This document shows, one piece after another, positions 18,269-27,150 of a stretch of DNA of 64,000 nucleotides (its first letter is position 1; each line of letters begins with the position of its first letter). Where the stretch lies: positions 62,001-126,000 of the forward strand of contig JAZJZX010000003.1 in assembly GCA_040389445.1 (NCBI GenBank), read 5' to 3'. A program made the position numbers and the translations under genes. This DNA comes from UBA5189 sp040389445. Lineage in GTDB: Bacteria; Chloroflexota; Limnocylindria; Limnocylindrales; CSP1-4. The notes below the pieces were generated by a model. It was not told the origin of the DNA, ran no database searches, and saw nothing but the letters and a program-made list of their open reading frames with translations.

Positions 18269-19275
18269 GCCTCGGCTGCTCCGGCCAGGACCTCGAGCAC
18301 GGTCGCGGCAACCCGTGCCCGGGCCGGATCGTCGGACATGATCGTATCGGTGACAAGGACGTTGATGCCGAGGGCGCGCACGTCCGGTTCGAGCGCGGCG
18401 TCCACGTTGTCCAGGACGAACAGGTCGATCAGGTCCTCATAGAAGCGGGCCACCCCGAGTGCCGAAGCCTCATGGCCCAGCGACGCGAGAATCCGATCCG
18501 CCGGCCCCTTGATCGCGCGCCCGCCGACGATCCCCGAGATCGCCACGACCGGGACGCCGCGGGAGCGCGCGCCATCGACGGCCTCGCGCAGCCCCGGGAC
18601 GCCGAGGATCGGTGCGACCGAGAGGAACGGATTCGACGGCGCGATCACGATCGCATCGGCGGTCGCGAAGACATCGAGAATCTCGGGCGTCACGCGGGCG
18701 TCGTCGATCCCCCGATATCGAAGCTCGCGGACCTCCGGGGCCTGGTGGAGTCGGACGAAGTAGGTCTGGAAATCGAGCCAGCCGTCAGCGGTTCGCACCT
18801 CGGTCCGGACCGGCGCATCGGTCATCGGCAGGATCCGGGCCGGGACGCCAAGGGATTGCTGGAGGCCAAGGCACACGTCGGTCAGGCGCATGCCCTCGCC
18901 AAGGCGCCGGCTGCGGACGATGTGGGTGGCGAGATCGCGATCTCCGAGCCGGAACCAGCTCTCCTCACCGTAGCGAGCCAGCATCTCGGCCGCCGCGAAC
19001 GTCTCGCCGGCGATGCCCCAGCCCCACTCGCGATTGTCGATCCCGGCCAGCGTGTACATGACGGTGTCGTGGTCCGGGCAGACGAGGAGCCCGTGTCGTT
19101 CGAGGTCGTCGCCCGTGTTGACGACGACGGTGAGCCGGTCGCCCAGGTGCGCCTGGAGGCCGTGCGCGAGTTTCGCCCCGCCGACGCCGCCGGCGAGCAG
19201 CACGACCCGAGGTCGAGGGCCGCCGGCCATCAGCGGGTCGGCCACGAGCCGGTCAGCCACCGGCGTGTCAGCCAC
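18265..19275 (-). CDS. cofD: 2-phospho-L-lactate transferase
   Basis: Transfers the phospholactyl (or enolpyruvyl) group to the deazaflavin Fo, giving F420-0 or dehydro-F420-0. 336 aa. VVLLAGGVGGAKLAHGL near residue 24 and VVVNTGDDLERHGL near 50 are the CofD motifs, and IVIAPSNPFLSVAPIL near 210 completes the site. The first ~18 residues are repeats (VADTPVADRLVADPL) of uncertain value. An internal ATG at 19230 would give a more typical start. The stop of the upstream LLM gene overlaps this start. Confidence 0.93.
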   Translation of the reverse strand: MADTPVADRLVADPLMAGGPRPRVVLLAGGVGGAKLAHGLQAHLGDRLTVVVNTGDDLERHGLLVCPDHDTVMYTLAGIDNREWGWGIAGETFAAAEMLARYGEESWFRLGDRDLATHIVRSRRLGEGMRLTDVCLGLQQSLGVPARILPMTDAPVRTEVRTADGWLDFQTYFVRLHQAPEVRELRYRGIDDARVTPEILDVFATADAIVIAPSNPFLSVAPILGVPGLREAVDGARSRGVPVVAISGIVGGRAIKGPADRILASLGHEASALGVARFYEDLIDLFVLDNVDAALEPDVRALGINVLVTDTIMSDDPARARVAATVLEVLAGAAEA

Positions 19276-20260
19276 CGGACAGGAGTGCGCGGACCTCGAT
19301 CATGCGATCGATGGTCTCGAGATCGTACGGCGCCGGCAGTCGGGCAATGACCGTCCTGAAACCAAGATCGACGTACGGTCGAATCGCGTCGGCGACCTGC
19401 CCGGGATTGCCGAACAGGTGCGGCACTGCTCCAGCATGCGTCGTTCCGTTGGAGCCGATGAGCGTGGCCCAGGCCGCTTCGGCGTCGGCGCGTCGATCAC
19501 GGATCAGGATCGGAAAACTGACCGTCAGCTCGATCTCGGCACGATCTCGTCCGACATCGGCGCAGTGCGCCTCCAGGATCTCGAGACGCGTCCGGACCTC
19601 ATCGAGGGTGCCCGCGGTATTCCAGGCGTCGCCACGGAGCGCGGTGGTTCGAAGCGTCTTCTTTGGCCCCGAGCCGCCGATCAGGATCGGCAGGTGGGGC
19701 TGGATGGGCCGCGGCTCGCAGAGGGCGTCGTTCAACTGGTAGAAGCGGCCATCGTGCGTGATCCGTTCCCCGTCGAGCAGGCGGCGCAACAGCATGACCG
19801 CCTCGTCGAGCCGGTCCAGGCGCTCGCCGAACCCGGCCCCGAAATCGATCCCGAAGGCGTCGTGCTCCCGCTCGAACCACGCCCCGCCGATCCCGAGGAC
19901 CGCGCGGCCGCCGGACACGTGGTCCAGCGTCGTGGCGAGCTTGGCCGTCAGACCCGGGTTTCGGAAGGTGTTCGCGCCGACCATCAAGCCGAGCTGCATG
20001 CGGGTCGTTACGGAACTCAGGGCGGCGAGGGTCGTCCAGCCCTCGAGGATCGGCTGCTCGGCCGGGCCGAAGATGGCGAGCAGGTGGTCCCAGGTCCAGA
20101 CCGAATCCCAGCCGGCTGCCTCGGCCGCGATGGCCGCGTCGCGGATGGACGGCCAGTCCGTCTGCTGCGACCACAGTTGCGCGCCGAGCCTGACCCGGGG
20201 CGCGGACGGCGCGTCGGCTGATGAGCCCACATCGGCCGAGGCCGCGGTACGCGCGTTCAT
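19268..20260 (-). CDS. LLM-class F420-dependent oxidoreductase
   Basis: 330 aa, luciferase-like fold. VRLGAQLWSQ, WDSVWTWDHLLAIFG, MQLGLMVGANTFRNPGL, LDHVSGGRAVLGIGGAW and LPILIGGSGPKKTLR follow the family order. It is embedded in the cof operon (8-bp overlap with cofD, 4-bp overlap with the upstream FDOR gene). F420 dependence is therefore likely. The substrate is not known. Confidence 0.87.
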   Translation of the reverse strand: MNARTAASADVGSSADAPSAPRVRLGAQLWSQQTDWPSIRDAAIAAEAAGWDSVWTWDHLLAIFGPAEQPILEGWTTLAALSSVTTRMQLGLMVGANTFRNPGLTAKLATTLDHVSGGRAVLGIGGAWFEREHDAFGIDFGAGFGERLDRLDEAVMLLRRLLDGERITHDGRFYQLNDALCEPRPIQPHLPILIGGSGPKKTLRTTALRGDAWNTAGTLDEVRTRLEILEAHCADVGRDRAEIELTVSFPILIRDRRADAEAAWATLIGSNGTTHAGAVPHLFGNPGQVADAIRPYVDLGFRTVIARLPAPYDLETIDRMIEVRALLSGG

Positions 20261-20694
20261 TCGTCGCCCAGATGGTCGTGGATCGCGATGATCCGGATCC
20301 GGAAGGAGATGCGGACCTGCGTCCGGAAGGCGGCGAGGCCCTCCGGATCGGCGTCGTCGTAGCGAACGGCGAGCTCGCAGATGTCGTCACGTGCCCGCGC
20401 GACGTCGTCGACGATGGTCTCCACCACCCCAGTGATGCCGACCCAGCGCAGGGAATCGCCGCCGTCGAGCACGGCCAGGGAGACCCGACCGTCCCGCTGG
20501 AGGTCCGCCGGCCAGCGGCGCGGATAGCGGCTGTTCAGGAGAATGCGGTCGTCGGGGTCGAGCCGATACCAGGCGATGGCCTGGTGCGGGGCACCGTCCT
20601 CGCCGGTGGTTCCCACCGAAGCCACGTGCGGCTCTTCGAGGAACAGGCGGATGTGCTCGGGGATCGGCGCGGCACCGGGAAGATCGCTCGTCAT
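20257..20694 (-). CDS. Pyridoxamine 5'-phosphate oxidase-like split-barrel protein (F420/FMN)
   Basis: 145 aa, PPOX/FDOR split beta-barrel. IRLFLEEPHVASVGTTGEDG at the N-terminus, AIAWYRLDPDDRILLNSRYP and RRWPADLQRDGRVSLAVLDG are characteristic of the FDOR-B-like group. It heads the leftward F420 operon and overlaps the next gene by four bases. It may reduce biliverdin-like or other substrates with F420H2, but this is only inferred from family and context. Confidence 0.83.
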   Translation of the reverse strand: MTSDLPGAAPIPEHIRLFLEEPHVASVGTTGEDGAPHQAIAWYRLDPDDRILLNSRYPRRWPADLQRDGRVSLAVLDGGDSLRWVGITGVVETIVDDVARARDDICELAVRYDDADPEGLAAFRTQVRISFRIRIIAIHDHLGDE

Positions 20695-20808
20695 GGCTCG
20701 ATGGTAGAGCGAACCGGAGAAGAGAATCGGCAGCCGACCTTCAGCCGGGCGTTGTTGGCCCTGGACGCAACGAGCGCTCCTTGGCGCCCCGGCGAGATCG
20801 CGCGTCGG

Positions 20809-21495
20809 TCATCGGATCCGTTCGCCCGCCTCGATCGGCACGTCCAGCCGGTTCTCGGGTGGCGCCAGCGGACACGACCACTGCGGATCGAAGGCGCACG
20901 ACGGCTGAAAGGCGAAGTTGAAGTCGAGGATCAGGCGATCGGTCGCCCCGGCGGTGCCGAGATCGGCACTTTTCGCGGCATCCAGCAGGTAACGGCCCGC
21001 GCCATAGGTGTGTGACCCGTTCGTGTCGTCGCGGAAGGGGAGGAACAACCCGCCCGCGTAACCGGCCATCCAGAACAGGCCCAGGGTTCGCGGTCCCTGC
21101 GGCAACGGCACCCGAACCTCGCCGATCCGCGCGAACGTCATGGCGTCGCCGCTGCTCATCGGCAGGTGCATGGCGGGGCCTGCGCCGCGCGCTGGCACCG
21201 ACCCGCCGCCGAGGACGTCGACATCCGCCGGGGCAGCCGGCCCGGGATCACTGGTCCGGATCTGGACCTCGAAGCGGAAGGCCGGGTCGTAGGGCCAGTA
21301 GCGGCCCTGAAAGGCGGATCGGCCGTCGGCCGGGACCGGCGACTGCGGGTGTACCCGATACAGCTCGTCACGGACCCTGCGCCACTGAATCCACGCGAGC
21401 TGTGGATCGCTCGTCGCGATTTCGCGCACCGACGCGTAGAGGTCCGCGATCCGCCGACGCCAGTCGGCGAGGGTGGCGAAGTCGGGATTGGTCAT
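20809..21495 (-). CDS. DUF1684 family protein
   Basis: 228 aa with the DUF1684 arrangement. An N-terminal helix (LADWRRRIADLYASVREI) leads to a beta-rich middle, then GRYLLDAAK and the diagnostic C-terminal block FNFAFQPSCAFDPQWSCPLA with PPENRLDVPIEAGE. The Cys pair in that block is conserved in the family. Its biochemical role is not known to me. It stands 114 bp upstream of the F420 operon and may be its first gene. Confidence 0.85.
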   Translation of the reverse strand: MTNPDFATLADWRRRIADLYASVREIATSDPQLAWIQWRRVRDELYRVHPQSPVPADGRSAFQGRYWPYDPAFRFEVQIRTSDPGPAAPADVDVLGGGSVPARGAGPAMHLPMSSGDAMTFARIGEVRVPLPQGPRTLGLFWMAGYAGGLFLPFRDDTNGSHTYGAGRYLLDAAKSADLGTAGATDRLILDFNFAFQPSCAFDPQWSCPLAPPENRLDVPIEAGERIR

Positions 21496-21693
21496 CGGTC
21501 ACTCCAGTGACGAGTCGGGCGCCCGGCCATGCTAGTGCAGGTGGTCCAACCTGGGCCGCCGATGGAGCATGGCCGGCCGATTGAACACGGCCGGCCGATC
21601 GGTCCCGTGGCCTGCCGGCATACAATCGACCTCGCCCGCGTGGTCCGTTCGGCGTGCTCGACGCCGACCCGCGGCGTTGCCCGGAGGTCGCGC

Positions 21694-22545
21694 GTGACGG
21701 AGCAGGCAGAGATCGGCGTTTTCGGGGGATCCGGCTTTTACTCACTGCTCGACGACGTCCGCGAAATCAAGGTGGATACGCCGTACGGCGCCCCGTCGGA
21801 CAGCTTCTTCCTGGCCACCGTCGGCAGCCGCAGGGTCGCGTTTCTGCCGCGCCACGGGCGCCGCCACACGATCCCGCCGCATCGGATCAACTACCGGGCC
21901 AACGTCTGGGCGATGCGCTCGCTCGGGGTCAAGGCCGTGATCTCGCCGTGCGCCGCCGGCTCGCTGGCGCTGCATGTGAAGCCCGGCGACTTCGTGGTCT
22001 GCGATCAGTTCGTGGATCGAACCAGCGGCCAGCGGCCGCACACCTTCTACGACGGCCCGATCGTCACCCACCTCTCCTCGGCCGAAACGTACGACCCGGT
22101 GTTGCGGAGCCTCGCGATCCAGACGATCCGCGATCACGGGATCGAGGTCCACGAGCGTGGCACGGTGGTGGTCATCGAAGGCCCGCGGTTCTCGACGAAA
22201 TCGGAATCGAAGTGGTTCTCCGATGCCGGCTGGGAGGTCATCAACATGACCCAGTATCCGGAGGCCTGGCTGTGCCGCGAGCTCGGGATGGCCGTCGTGA
22301 ACATCGCCCTGATCACGGATTACGACGCGGGCGTCCACGAGGGCACCGAGGCGGTCGACGCCATGAGCGTCCTCGAGGTCTTCGCCCAGAACGCCGAACG
22401 CATTCAGGCCGTGGTGATCGACCTCATCGGGCGATTCCCGGCGGACCTCGACGCGCTGGGTGCGCGCGGCGCTCTCGGACCCACGCGCGGGGACGGTCAC
22501 GCGATGAGCTCCGAGGACATCCGCCTCTTCGAGACCGGGCTGTAG
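21694..22545 (+). CDS. mtnP: S-methyl-5'-thioadenosine phosphorylase
   Basis: Cleaves methylthioadenosine to adenine and methylthioribose-1-phosphate (methionine salvage). 283 aa from GTG 21694, with GGAGG six bases upstream (21683-21687). IGVFGGSGFYSLL at the start, PRHGRRHTIPPHRINYRAN near 50, VISPCAAGSL near 90 and EGPRFSTKSESKWF near 170 match the family. INMTQYPEAWLCRELGM near 195 favours MTA over purine-nucleoside substrates. The longer frame from 21529 crosses an 18-bp duplicated GGCCGGCCGAT sequence and is rejected. Confidence 0.93.
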   Translation: MTEQAEIGVFGGSGFYSLLDDVREIKVDTPYGAPSDSFFLATVGSRRVAFLPRHGRRHTIPPHRINYRANVWAMRSLGVKAVISPCAAGSLALHVKPGDFVVCDQFVDRTSGQRPHTFYDGPIVTHLSSAETYDPVLRSLAIQTIRDHGIEVHERGTVVVIEGPRFSTKSESKWFSDAGWEVINMTQYPEAWLCRELGMAVVNIALITDYDAGVHEGTEAVDAMSVLEVFAQNAERIQAVVIDLIGRFPADLDALGARGALGPTRGDGHAMSSEDIRLFETGL

Positions 22546-22550
22546 GCCCG

Positions 22551-23408
22551 ATGTCCGACGCGAGGAGCGAGGTCGCCGCGAAGGCACGAATCGGGGTCTC
22601 ACTCGGCCCCATCGGCGTCGACGTCCAGTGGTGGCTCGAAAGCGCGCGCCGGCTCGATGCCGCGGGCTATGCCGGGGTGTGGTGCTGGGACCACTTCGTG
22701 GGCAAGGGCGACCGGACCAAGCCCGTCCTCGAGCAGTGGACGACGCTCACCGCGGCAGCGGCCACGACCCGACAGGTCGAGATCGGATCGTTCGTTGCGA
22801 ATGTCATGAATCGCCATCCGGCGGTTCTCGCGAGGATGGTCGGGAACGCGCAGGCGATCAGCGGCGGACGCGTGACGCTGGGAATCGGAATCGGTGGGCA
22901 CCCGAAGGAGCATCTGGCCTACGGGATCGACTTCCCGGCTGCTGAGGAGCGCGCGGCCCGCCTCGAGGAGGCCATCGCCGTGATCCGCGCGCTATGGGGT
23001 GGGGGACCGGTCAGTCGACCCAGTCCGTATTACCCACTCGACGATGCGTACGCCCACCCGGTCCCGATGCCGACGCCCCGGATCATCATCGGCGGCGAAT
23101 CGGTCGCCGGAGCGAGGCTTGCCGGCCGGATCGGGGACGGCTGGACGGCATTCGATCGGACCTTCGAACACGACCTGCCGCTGTACCTGGAAGCGCTTGC
23201 CGCGGCGGGGCGGGACCGCGCTGAACAGCGGTTGATCGTTGCATTCGAGGCGGGACGGAGCGGCGAGGACGCGCTCGGTGACAGCCCGTGGGTCAAGCGT
23301 CCGGACGAGGAGCTCGGCCGCTGGCTGGAGGCGGGTGCCGATGACGTGATCATCACTGCCCGGACCACCGCTGACGTGGATCGACTCGTAAGCGCCGCAG
23401 GTCGTTGA
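22551..23408 (+). CDS. LLM-class F420-dependent oxidoreductase
   Basis: 285 aa. The start MSDARSEV at 22551 is five bases after the mtnP stop, so the two are cotranscribed. Family motifs are IGVSLGPIGVDVQWWL, GVWCWDHFVGKG, IGSFVANVMNRHPAVLARM, ISGGRVTLGIGIGGHPKEH and PRIIIGGESVAGARLAGR. It is the third luciferase-like enzyme in the window. Pairing with mtnP is unexplained, and the substrate is unknown. Confidence 0.87.
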   Translation: MSDARSEVAAKARIGVSLGPIGVDVQWWLESARRLDAAGYAGVWCWDHFVGKGDRTKPVLEQWTTLTAAAATTRQVEIGSFVANVMNRHPAVLARMVGNAQAISGGRVTLGIGIGGHPKEHLAYGIDFPAAEERAARLEEAIAVIRALWGGGPVSRPSPYYPLDDAYAHPVPMPTPRIIIGGESVAGARLAGRIGDGWTAFDRTFEHDLPLYLEALAAAGRDRAEQRLIVAFEAGRSGEDALGDSPWVKRPDEELGRWLEAGADDVIITARTTADVDRLVSAAGR

Positions 23409-23457
23409 ATCGGCCGGGACGTCCAATTCACTTGTTCGTGGCACCATCGAACCGCGC

Positions 23458-23934
23458 ATGACCACTCCCCAGGTTTCGAAACCCGCACCCCTCCACGGCT
23501 GCGTCCGATGCGGTCGCGCCGTGGCCATCGAGGTGGCGCTGTGCGAGGACTGCAACCCGATTGGGCTGAAGCAACCCGCGACGACCCAGGTCCACGCGAT
23601 CGCGGCGGGCGGGATCCTGTTCTTCGTCCTGTTCCTGGCGGTTGTCGGGCGCGTTGCCATCGGCGGCATTGGTCCGTTCAGTGGCGAGGTGCGCGCCGTG
23701 GCCCCGATCGCAGGGGGCCTGGAAGTGACCCTCTCGGTGACCAATGCCGGCTCGACGGCGTCGGCCACGACCTGTCGAGTCGTCGAGGCATCTCGTGATG
23801 TCGGGGGGCCTGGACAGTTGCTCCAGACGCCGAACATCCAGCCCGGCCAGACCCTCGAATTCTCCGCACCGGTGTCGGTGTTCGGCGTTGACGTGCAGGA
23901 TCTGGCCGTCGATTGCCAGTCGCCCGGCCGATGA
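23458..23934 (+). CDS. Zinc-ribbon membrane protein
   Basis: 158 aa. The N-terminus has a two-Cys-pair zinc ribbon (HGCVRCGRAV then LCEDC, residues ~14-32). One membrane helix follows (IAAGGILFFVLFLAVVGRVA, ~48-67). The C-terminal ~90 residues look like an external beta-sandwich (SGEVRAVAPI, LEVTLSVTNAGSTA, with Cys in TTCRVV and VDCQSP) similar in style to Ig-like FxLxD domains. Function unknown. Its stop overlaps the next start (ATGA). Confidence 0.75.
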   Translation: MTTPQVSKPAPLHGCVRCGRAVAIEVALCEDCNPIGLKQPATTQVHAIAAGGILFFVLFLAVVGRVAIGGIGPFSGEVRAVAPIAGGLEVTLSVTNAGSTASATTCRVVEASRDVGGPGQLLQTPNIQPGQTLEFSAPVSVFGVDVQDLAVDCQSPGR

Positions 23935-24746
23935 CCGACGCTGGGCGGTACGCATTGGAACGAGCCCTCGCGCTCGACCTCGCGGCGCGGGCGGGCGAGC
24001 TCCAGATGAACCACTACGAGCGCCTCGAACAGATCGACTACAAGTCGGCACGGGACGTCGTCACCGAGGCGGACCATCTGTCCGAAGCACTGATTCTTGA
24101 TGGGATACGGGCCGCCTTTCCGGGTGACGCCCTGATGGCCGAGGAGACCGGCGAGCACTATGCGGCCGCGGGAGAAGCGGCGTCCTCGGGCGTCGGTCGG
24201 GTCTGGGTCGTGGACCCACTCGACGGAACCATCAACTACGCGAACGGCATCCCCGTATTCTGCGTGTCGATCGCGCTGGTGATCGACGGAGTAGCGGTTG
24301 TCGGGGTCGTTCGTGATCCATCCCGCAACGAGTCATTCGCGGCGACCATCGACGGCCCGGCAACCCTGAACGGCCACACCATCCGGACCTCGACCAAGGA
24401 GCGGCTCAGCGACTTCGTCATCTCGATGTCGCTCAACGGCCGCAATGTCGCCAGTCGGGGACGGGACGTCCGCAAGGCCATCCGGATCTCACGTTCGATG
24501 GGTTCTGCAGCGCTCGCGCTCGCGTACGTTGCGAACGGGCGCTTCGACGCGTTCGTGCAGCAGGGCGGCCTGTCGCCTTGGGATGTTGCCGCGGCCGGGC
24601 TCATCGCCGAGCGCGCGGGAGCCACGGTCACGAATCCCGATGGCGGGCCGTGGTTCGACATTTCTACGCCGCCCAAGTCCGTCGGGGCGATGGCCGCGCC
24701 GCCGGCGCACCATGCCGAACTCCTGCGGCGGATGACGGGTCGCTGA
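23931..24746 (+). CDS. Inositol monophosphatase family protein
   Basis: 271 aa from ATG 23931, which overlaps the previous stop. It is a Li-sensitive, Mg-dependent phosphatase fold. LMAEETGE near residue 69 and WVVDPLDGTINYANG near 92 bind metals, and SPWDVAAAGLIAERAGATVT near 208 is the C-terminal signature. Substrates in the family include inositol-1-phosphate, histidinol-phosphate and fructose-1,6-bisphosphate, and context does not choose between them. It is the last ordinary gene before the decayed accessory region. Confidence 0.87.
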   Translation: MTDAGRYALERALALDLAARAGELQMNHYERLEQIDYKSARDVVTEADHLSEALILDGIRAAFPGDALMAEETGEHYAAAGEAASSGVGRVWVVDPLDGTINYANGIPVFCVSIALVIDGVAVVGVVRDPSRNESFAATIDGPATLNGHTIRTSTKERLSDFVISMSLNGRNVASRGRDVRKAIRISRSMGSAALALAYVANGRFDAFVQQGGLSPWDVAAAGLIAERAGATVTNPDGGPWFDISTPPKSVGAMAAPPAHHAELLRRMTGR

Positions 24747-24950
24747 GGGCCCCGCTCAGTCGTCGGTGCCCGCGATGCGATCCTAAAGTCCGTCCGAGGC
24801 GATTCGGCTCTACTGATGGCTACGGCATTGCCGTCAGCAGCAAGTCCACATCAAGAGCGACCTTCGTCCCGGCGAGATCAGTCAGCGTCAGTGAGTGCCC
24901 GCTTGAACCTACCACCGTGAGGCCCCTCCCCCCAATGGGCCCTTGATTTC

Positions 24951-25779
24951 CTGAGCGAGCTCAGCAGGATCTGCGGGGCACTCGACGCCGAGGTCGAGCG
25001 GTTCCGCTGCCGGCGCTCACCGACGCCGCCTTTCCGTACCTCTGGCTCGACGCGACGTACCTCAAGGTCCGCGAGGCAGGGACGGTCGTGTCGATGGCAG
25101 CCCTCGTCGCGGTCGGCGTCGCGATGACCGGCGAGCGCCGGGTTCTCGGGCTCGAGCTGTCACCCGGCAACGACGAGGGATCGGCCTGGCCCGGCTTCAT
25201 CCGCGGTCTCGTCGAACGCGGCCTCCACGGGGTCCGCCTCGTCGTCACCGACGACCATGCGGGCCTGGTGAAGGCGGTCCGCGAGCAGCTCCTCGGATCG
25301 GGCTGGCAGCGGTGTCGGGTGTACTTCACCCGCAACGCCCAGGACCTCGTGCCGCGGTCTGCCCGGAGCATCGTCGCGAGCGCCATCCGCTCGGTGTTCG
25401 AGCAGCCCGACGCGGTCTCCGCCCGGGAGCAGCTCGACCGGGTGATCGACGGGATGGCCCGGCCGTACCCGAAGGTCGCCGAGCTGCTCACCGCGGCCGA
25501 GCCCGATCTCCTGGCGCACTTTCGTTCCCCGAGACCCACCGGGCCAGGATCCGCAGCACCAACCCGCTCGAGCGGCTCAACAAGGAGATCAAGCGCCGGA
25601 CGGCGGTCGTCGGCATCTTTCCCAACCGTGCGTCGGTCATCCGCCTCGTCGGCATGATCCTCGCCGAGCAGGACGACGAGTGGCAGGGCGGGAGACGCTA
25701 CTTCCGACCCGAGACCATGACGGCGATCGACGCCGTCGCGATCGAGGAGGTGGGCCAGCCGCTCCTGCTTGCAAGCTGA
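24951..25779 (+). pseudogene. IS256-type (Mutator) transposase remnant, N-truncated and frameshifted
   Basis: About 276 codons survive of a ~400-aa transposase, in three frames. 24951-~25013 reads LSRICGALDAEVERFRC. ~25014-~25520 contains YLWLDATYLKV, VVTDDHAGLVKAV and WQRCRVYFTRN, giving two catalytic Asp. ~25520-25779 contains RSTNPLERLNKEIKRRT (catalytic Glu) and VVGIFPN. The breaks near 25013 and 25520 are single-base indels. The N-terminal DNA-binding part is absent, so this is dead. Confidence 0.88.
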
Positions 25780-25838
25780 TTATCAGACAGAGGCGCGAGG
25801 ACAACAGACTTGTTACACCACGTGCTGGGACTTGACCC
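24951..25838 (+). mobile_element. Truncated IS256-family insertion sequence
   Basis: The transposase remnant is followed by about 60 bp including TTACACCAC at 25813-25821 and a GGGACTTGACC-like end. This resembles the right terminal inverted repeat of IS256 elements. The left end is missing. The 204 bp before it (24747-24950) hold no recognisable gene. A minus-strand open stretch there ends near 24830 and could be a scrap of the disrupted gene. Confidence 0.65.
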
Positions 25839-25913
25839 GACGTCTCCGGCCGTGATAGCGTGCGAACTGCTTTAGAGGGCGACTTGTACCGCATTGGGGA
25901 CCGGAGGAAAGCG

Positions 25914-27125
25914 GTGCACTGGGATCTGGTTGACACGCGACCTCGCCGACAAGCCCTACGCTTCCGACGAGTAGCCCTCGTTGCGGCCGCGGCCTTCTCA
26001 CTGCTGGCGCCGGTTGGCGCAAGGGTGCATGCCGAGGAGGCAGGCGCCATAGACGACGGTTCGGCCGAGGCGATGGTGGGTGCTTACGCTGAGCTGTTTG
26101 GGGTCTCTCGGGCAACAGCGGCCTCAGAGCTGGACGAGATGAGTGCGATCGCCGAGCTTGAAGCAAGGCTCCGTGATGCTATGCCTGATACATTCGCCGG
26201 ATTGTGGATAAGCCACGAGCCATACGGCGTCCACGTGGCGGCATTGAGTGCCGCTGACCACGGTCTGATCTCGAAGCTCGCGGCGGACTCAGGGGTTCTG
26301 GTGGCGCCGGTCGTTGAATCTGCTGGGTCGTCGTTGGCTCAGCTCGAGGCAGCAGCCTCGCTGGTAAGTCAACTCGTTCCAGGCGATCTCGACATAAACG
26401 TCATCGAAAACCGTATCGATGTATCTGTGGCAGATAAATCGAGCGCGATGTCTGCGGTTGCCGCGATCGCCGCCGAAACGAAGGTTCGTATCGACCTTCG
26501 ACAGGTTGCGACCCTCGCAGAGCCTGCAACGAACGTCACGGGCGGCCTCGGAGGGTCATCGATCGGGTGGTCGGGTTGTCCTTCGGGCTTTACGGTCAAA
26601 CAGCAGATTAGCCTCCCTGTCTACGGATTCATTACCGCCGGTCACTGCGGCAATACGTCGAGTTACCAGGGAATCACGTTCGGTTTTGCTGGGGAATGCT
26701 TGATTCACTCCTGCGATTCGCAATGGTTTGTTACCGCTCCCGCGACTGTGACAGCGCAGTTCGTTTGGAACGCTGGGCAACTGTTTTGGGTGACCGGGAC
26801 GAAGACCCTCAGCAACATTACGATCGGCAGTCTGGTGTGCAAGTACGGCCCCGTAACAGGCTATACGTGCGGAACCGTTCAATCGAAGTCATTCAAGCCT
26901 TCGTGGGTGCCCCAAGCCTACCCGACGTTCGTCAAGGTAGGGAACTGCAACGCCAACCTTGTTAGTCCGGGCGACAGCGGGGGCCCGGTCTTTAACGGAG
27001 GGACCGCATACGGGATTGTCAGTGGCTATGAGATTGATATCTTCTGCAACTCGGTCAACAAGTTGATCTTCACAGCACTCGATCAGGCAACGGTGCCTTT
27101 GAATGTGGCCGTTCTTGTCCATTAG
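25914..27125 (+). CDS. Secreted trypsin-like serine protease (alpha-lytic/streptogrisin type)
   Basis: 403 aa from GTG 25914, with GGAGG six bases upstream (25903-25907). The order is signal peptide (to ~residue 40), a pro-region of ~140 aa, then a chymotrypsin-fold domain. Catalytic His lies in FITAGHCGNTS and catalytic Ser in LVSPGDSGGPVFNGG. The Asp may be in CDSQWF or nearby. Six or more Cys in the protease domain suggest disulfides, which fits secretion. The pro-region would act as a folding chaperone, as in family S1E. Base composition is less GC-rich than its neighbours and it follows an IS remnant, so recent transfer is likely. The reading frame is intact. Confidence 0.85.
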   Translation: MHWDLVDTRPRRQALRFRRVALVAAAAFSLLAPVGARVHAEEAGAIDDGSAEAMVGAYAELFGVSRATAASELDEMSAIAELEARLRDAMPDTFAGLWISHEPYGVHVAALSAADHGLISKLAADSGVLVAPVVESAGSSLAQLEAAASLVSQLVPGDLDINVIENRIDVSVADKSSAMSAVAAIAAETKVRIDLRQVATLAEPATNVTGGLGGSSIGWSGCPSGFTVKQQISLPVYGFITAGHCGNTSSYQGITFGFAGECLIHSCDSQWFVTAPATVTAQFVWNAGQLFWVTGTKTLSNITIGSLVCKYGPVTGYTCGTVQSKSFKPSWVPQAYPTFVKVGNCNANLVSPGDSGGPVFNGGTAYGIVSGYEIDIFCNSVNKLIFTALDQATVPLNVAVLVH

Positions 27126-27150
27126 ATCCGAGGTTGCGGGCCAGCTCAAC

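Noticed and set aside
24747..24946. Minus-strand 3' gene fragment ending near 24830
   Set aside because: About 40 codons read as a plausible beta-rich tail, but there is no start, no recognisable motif and the upstream part is absent; too little to call.
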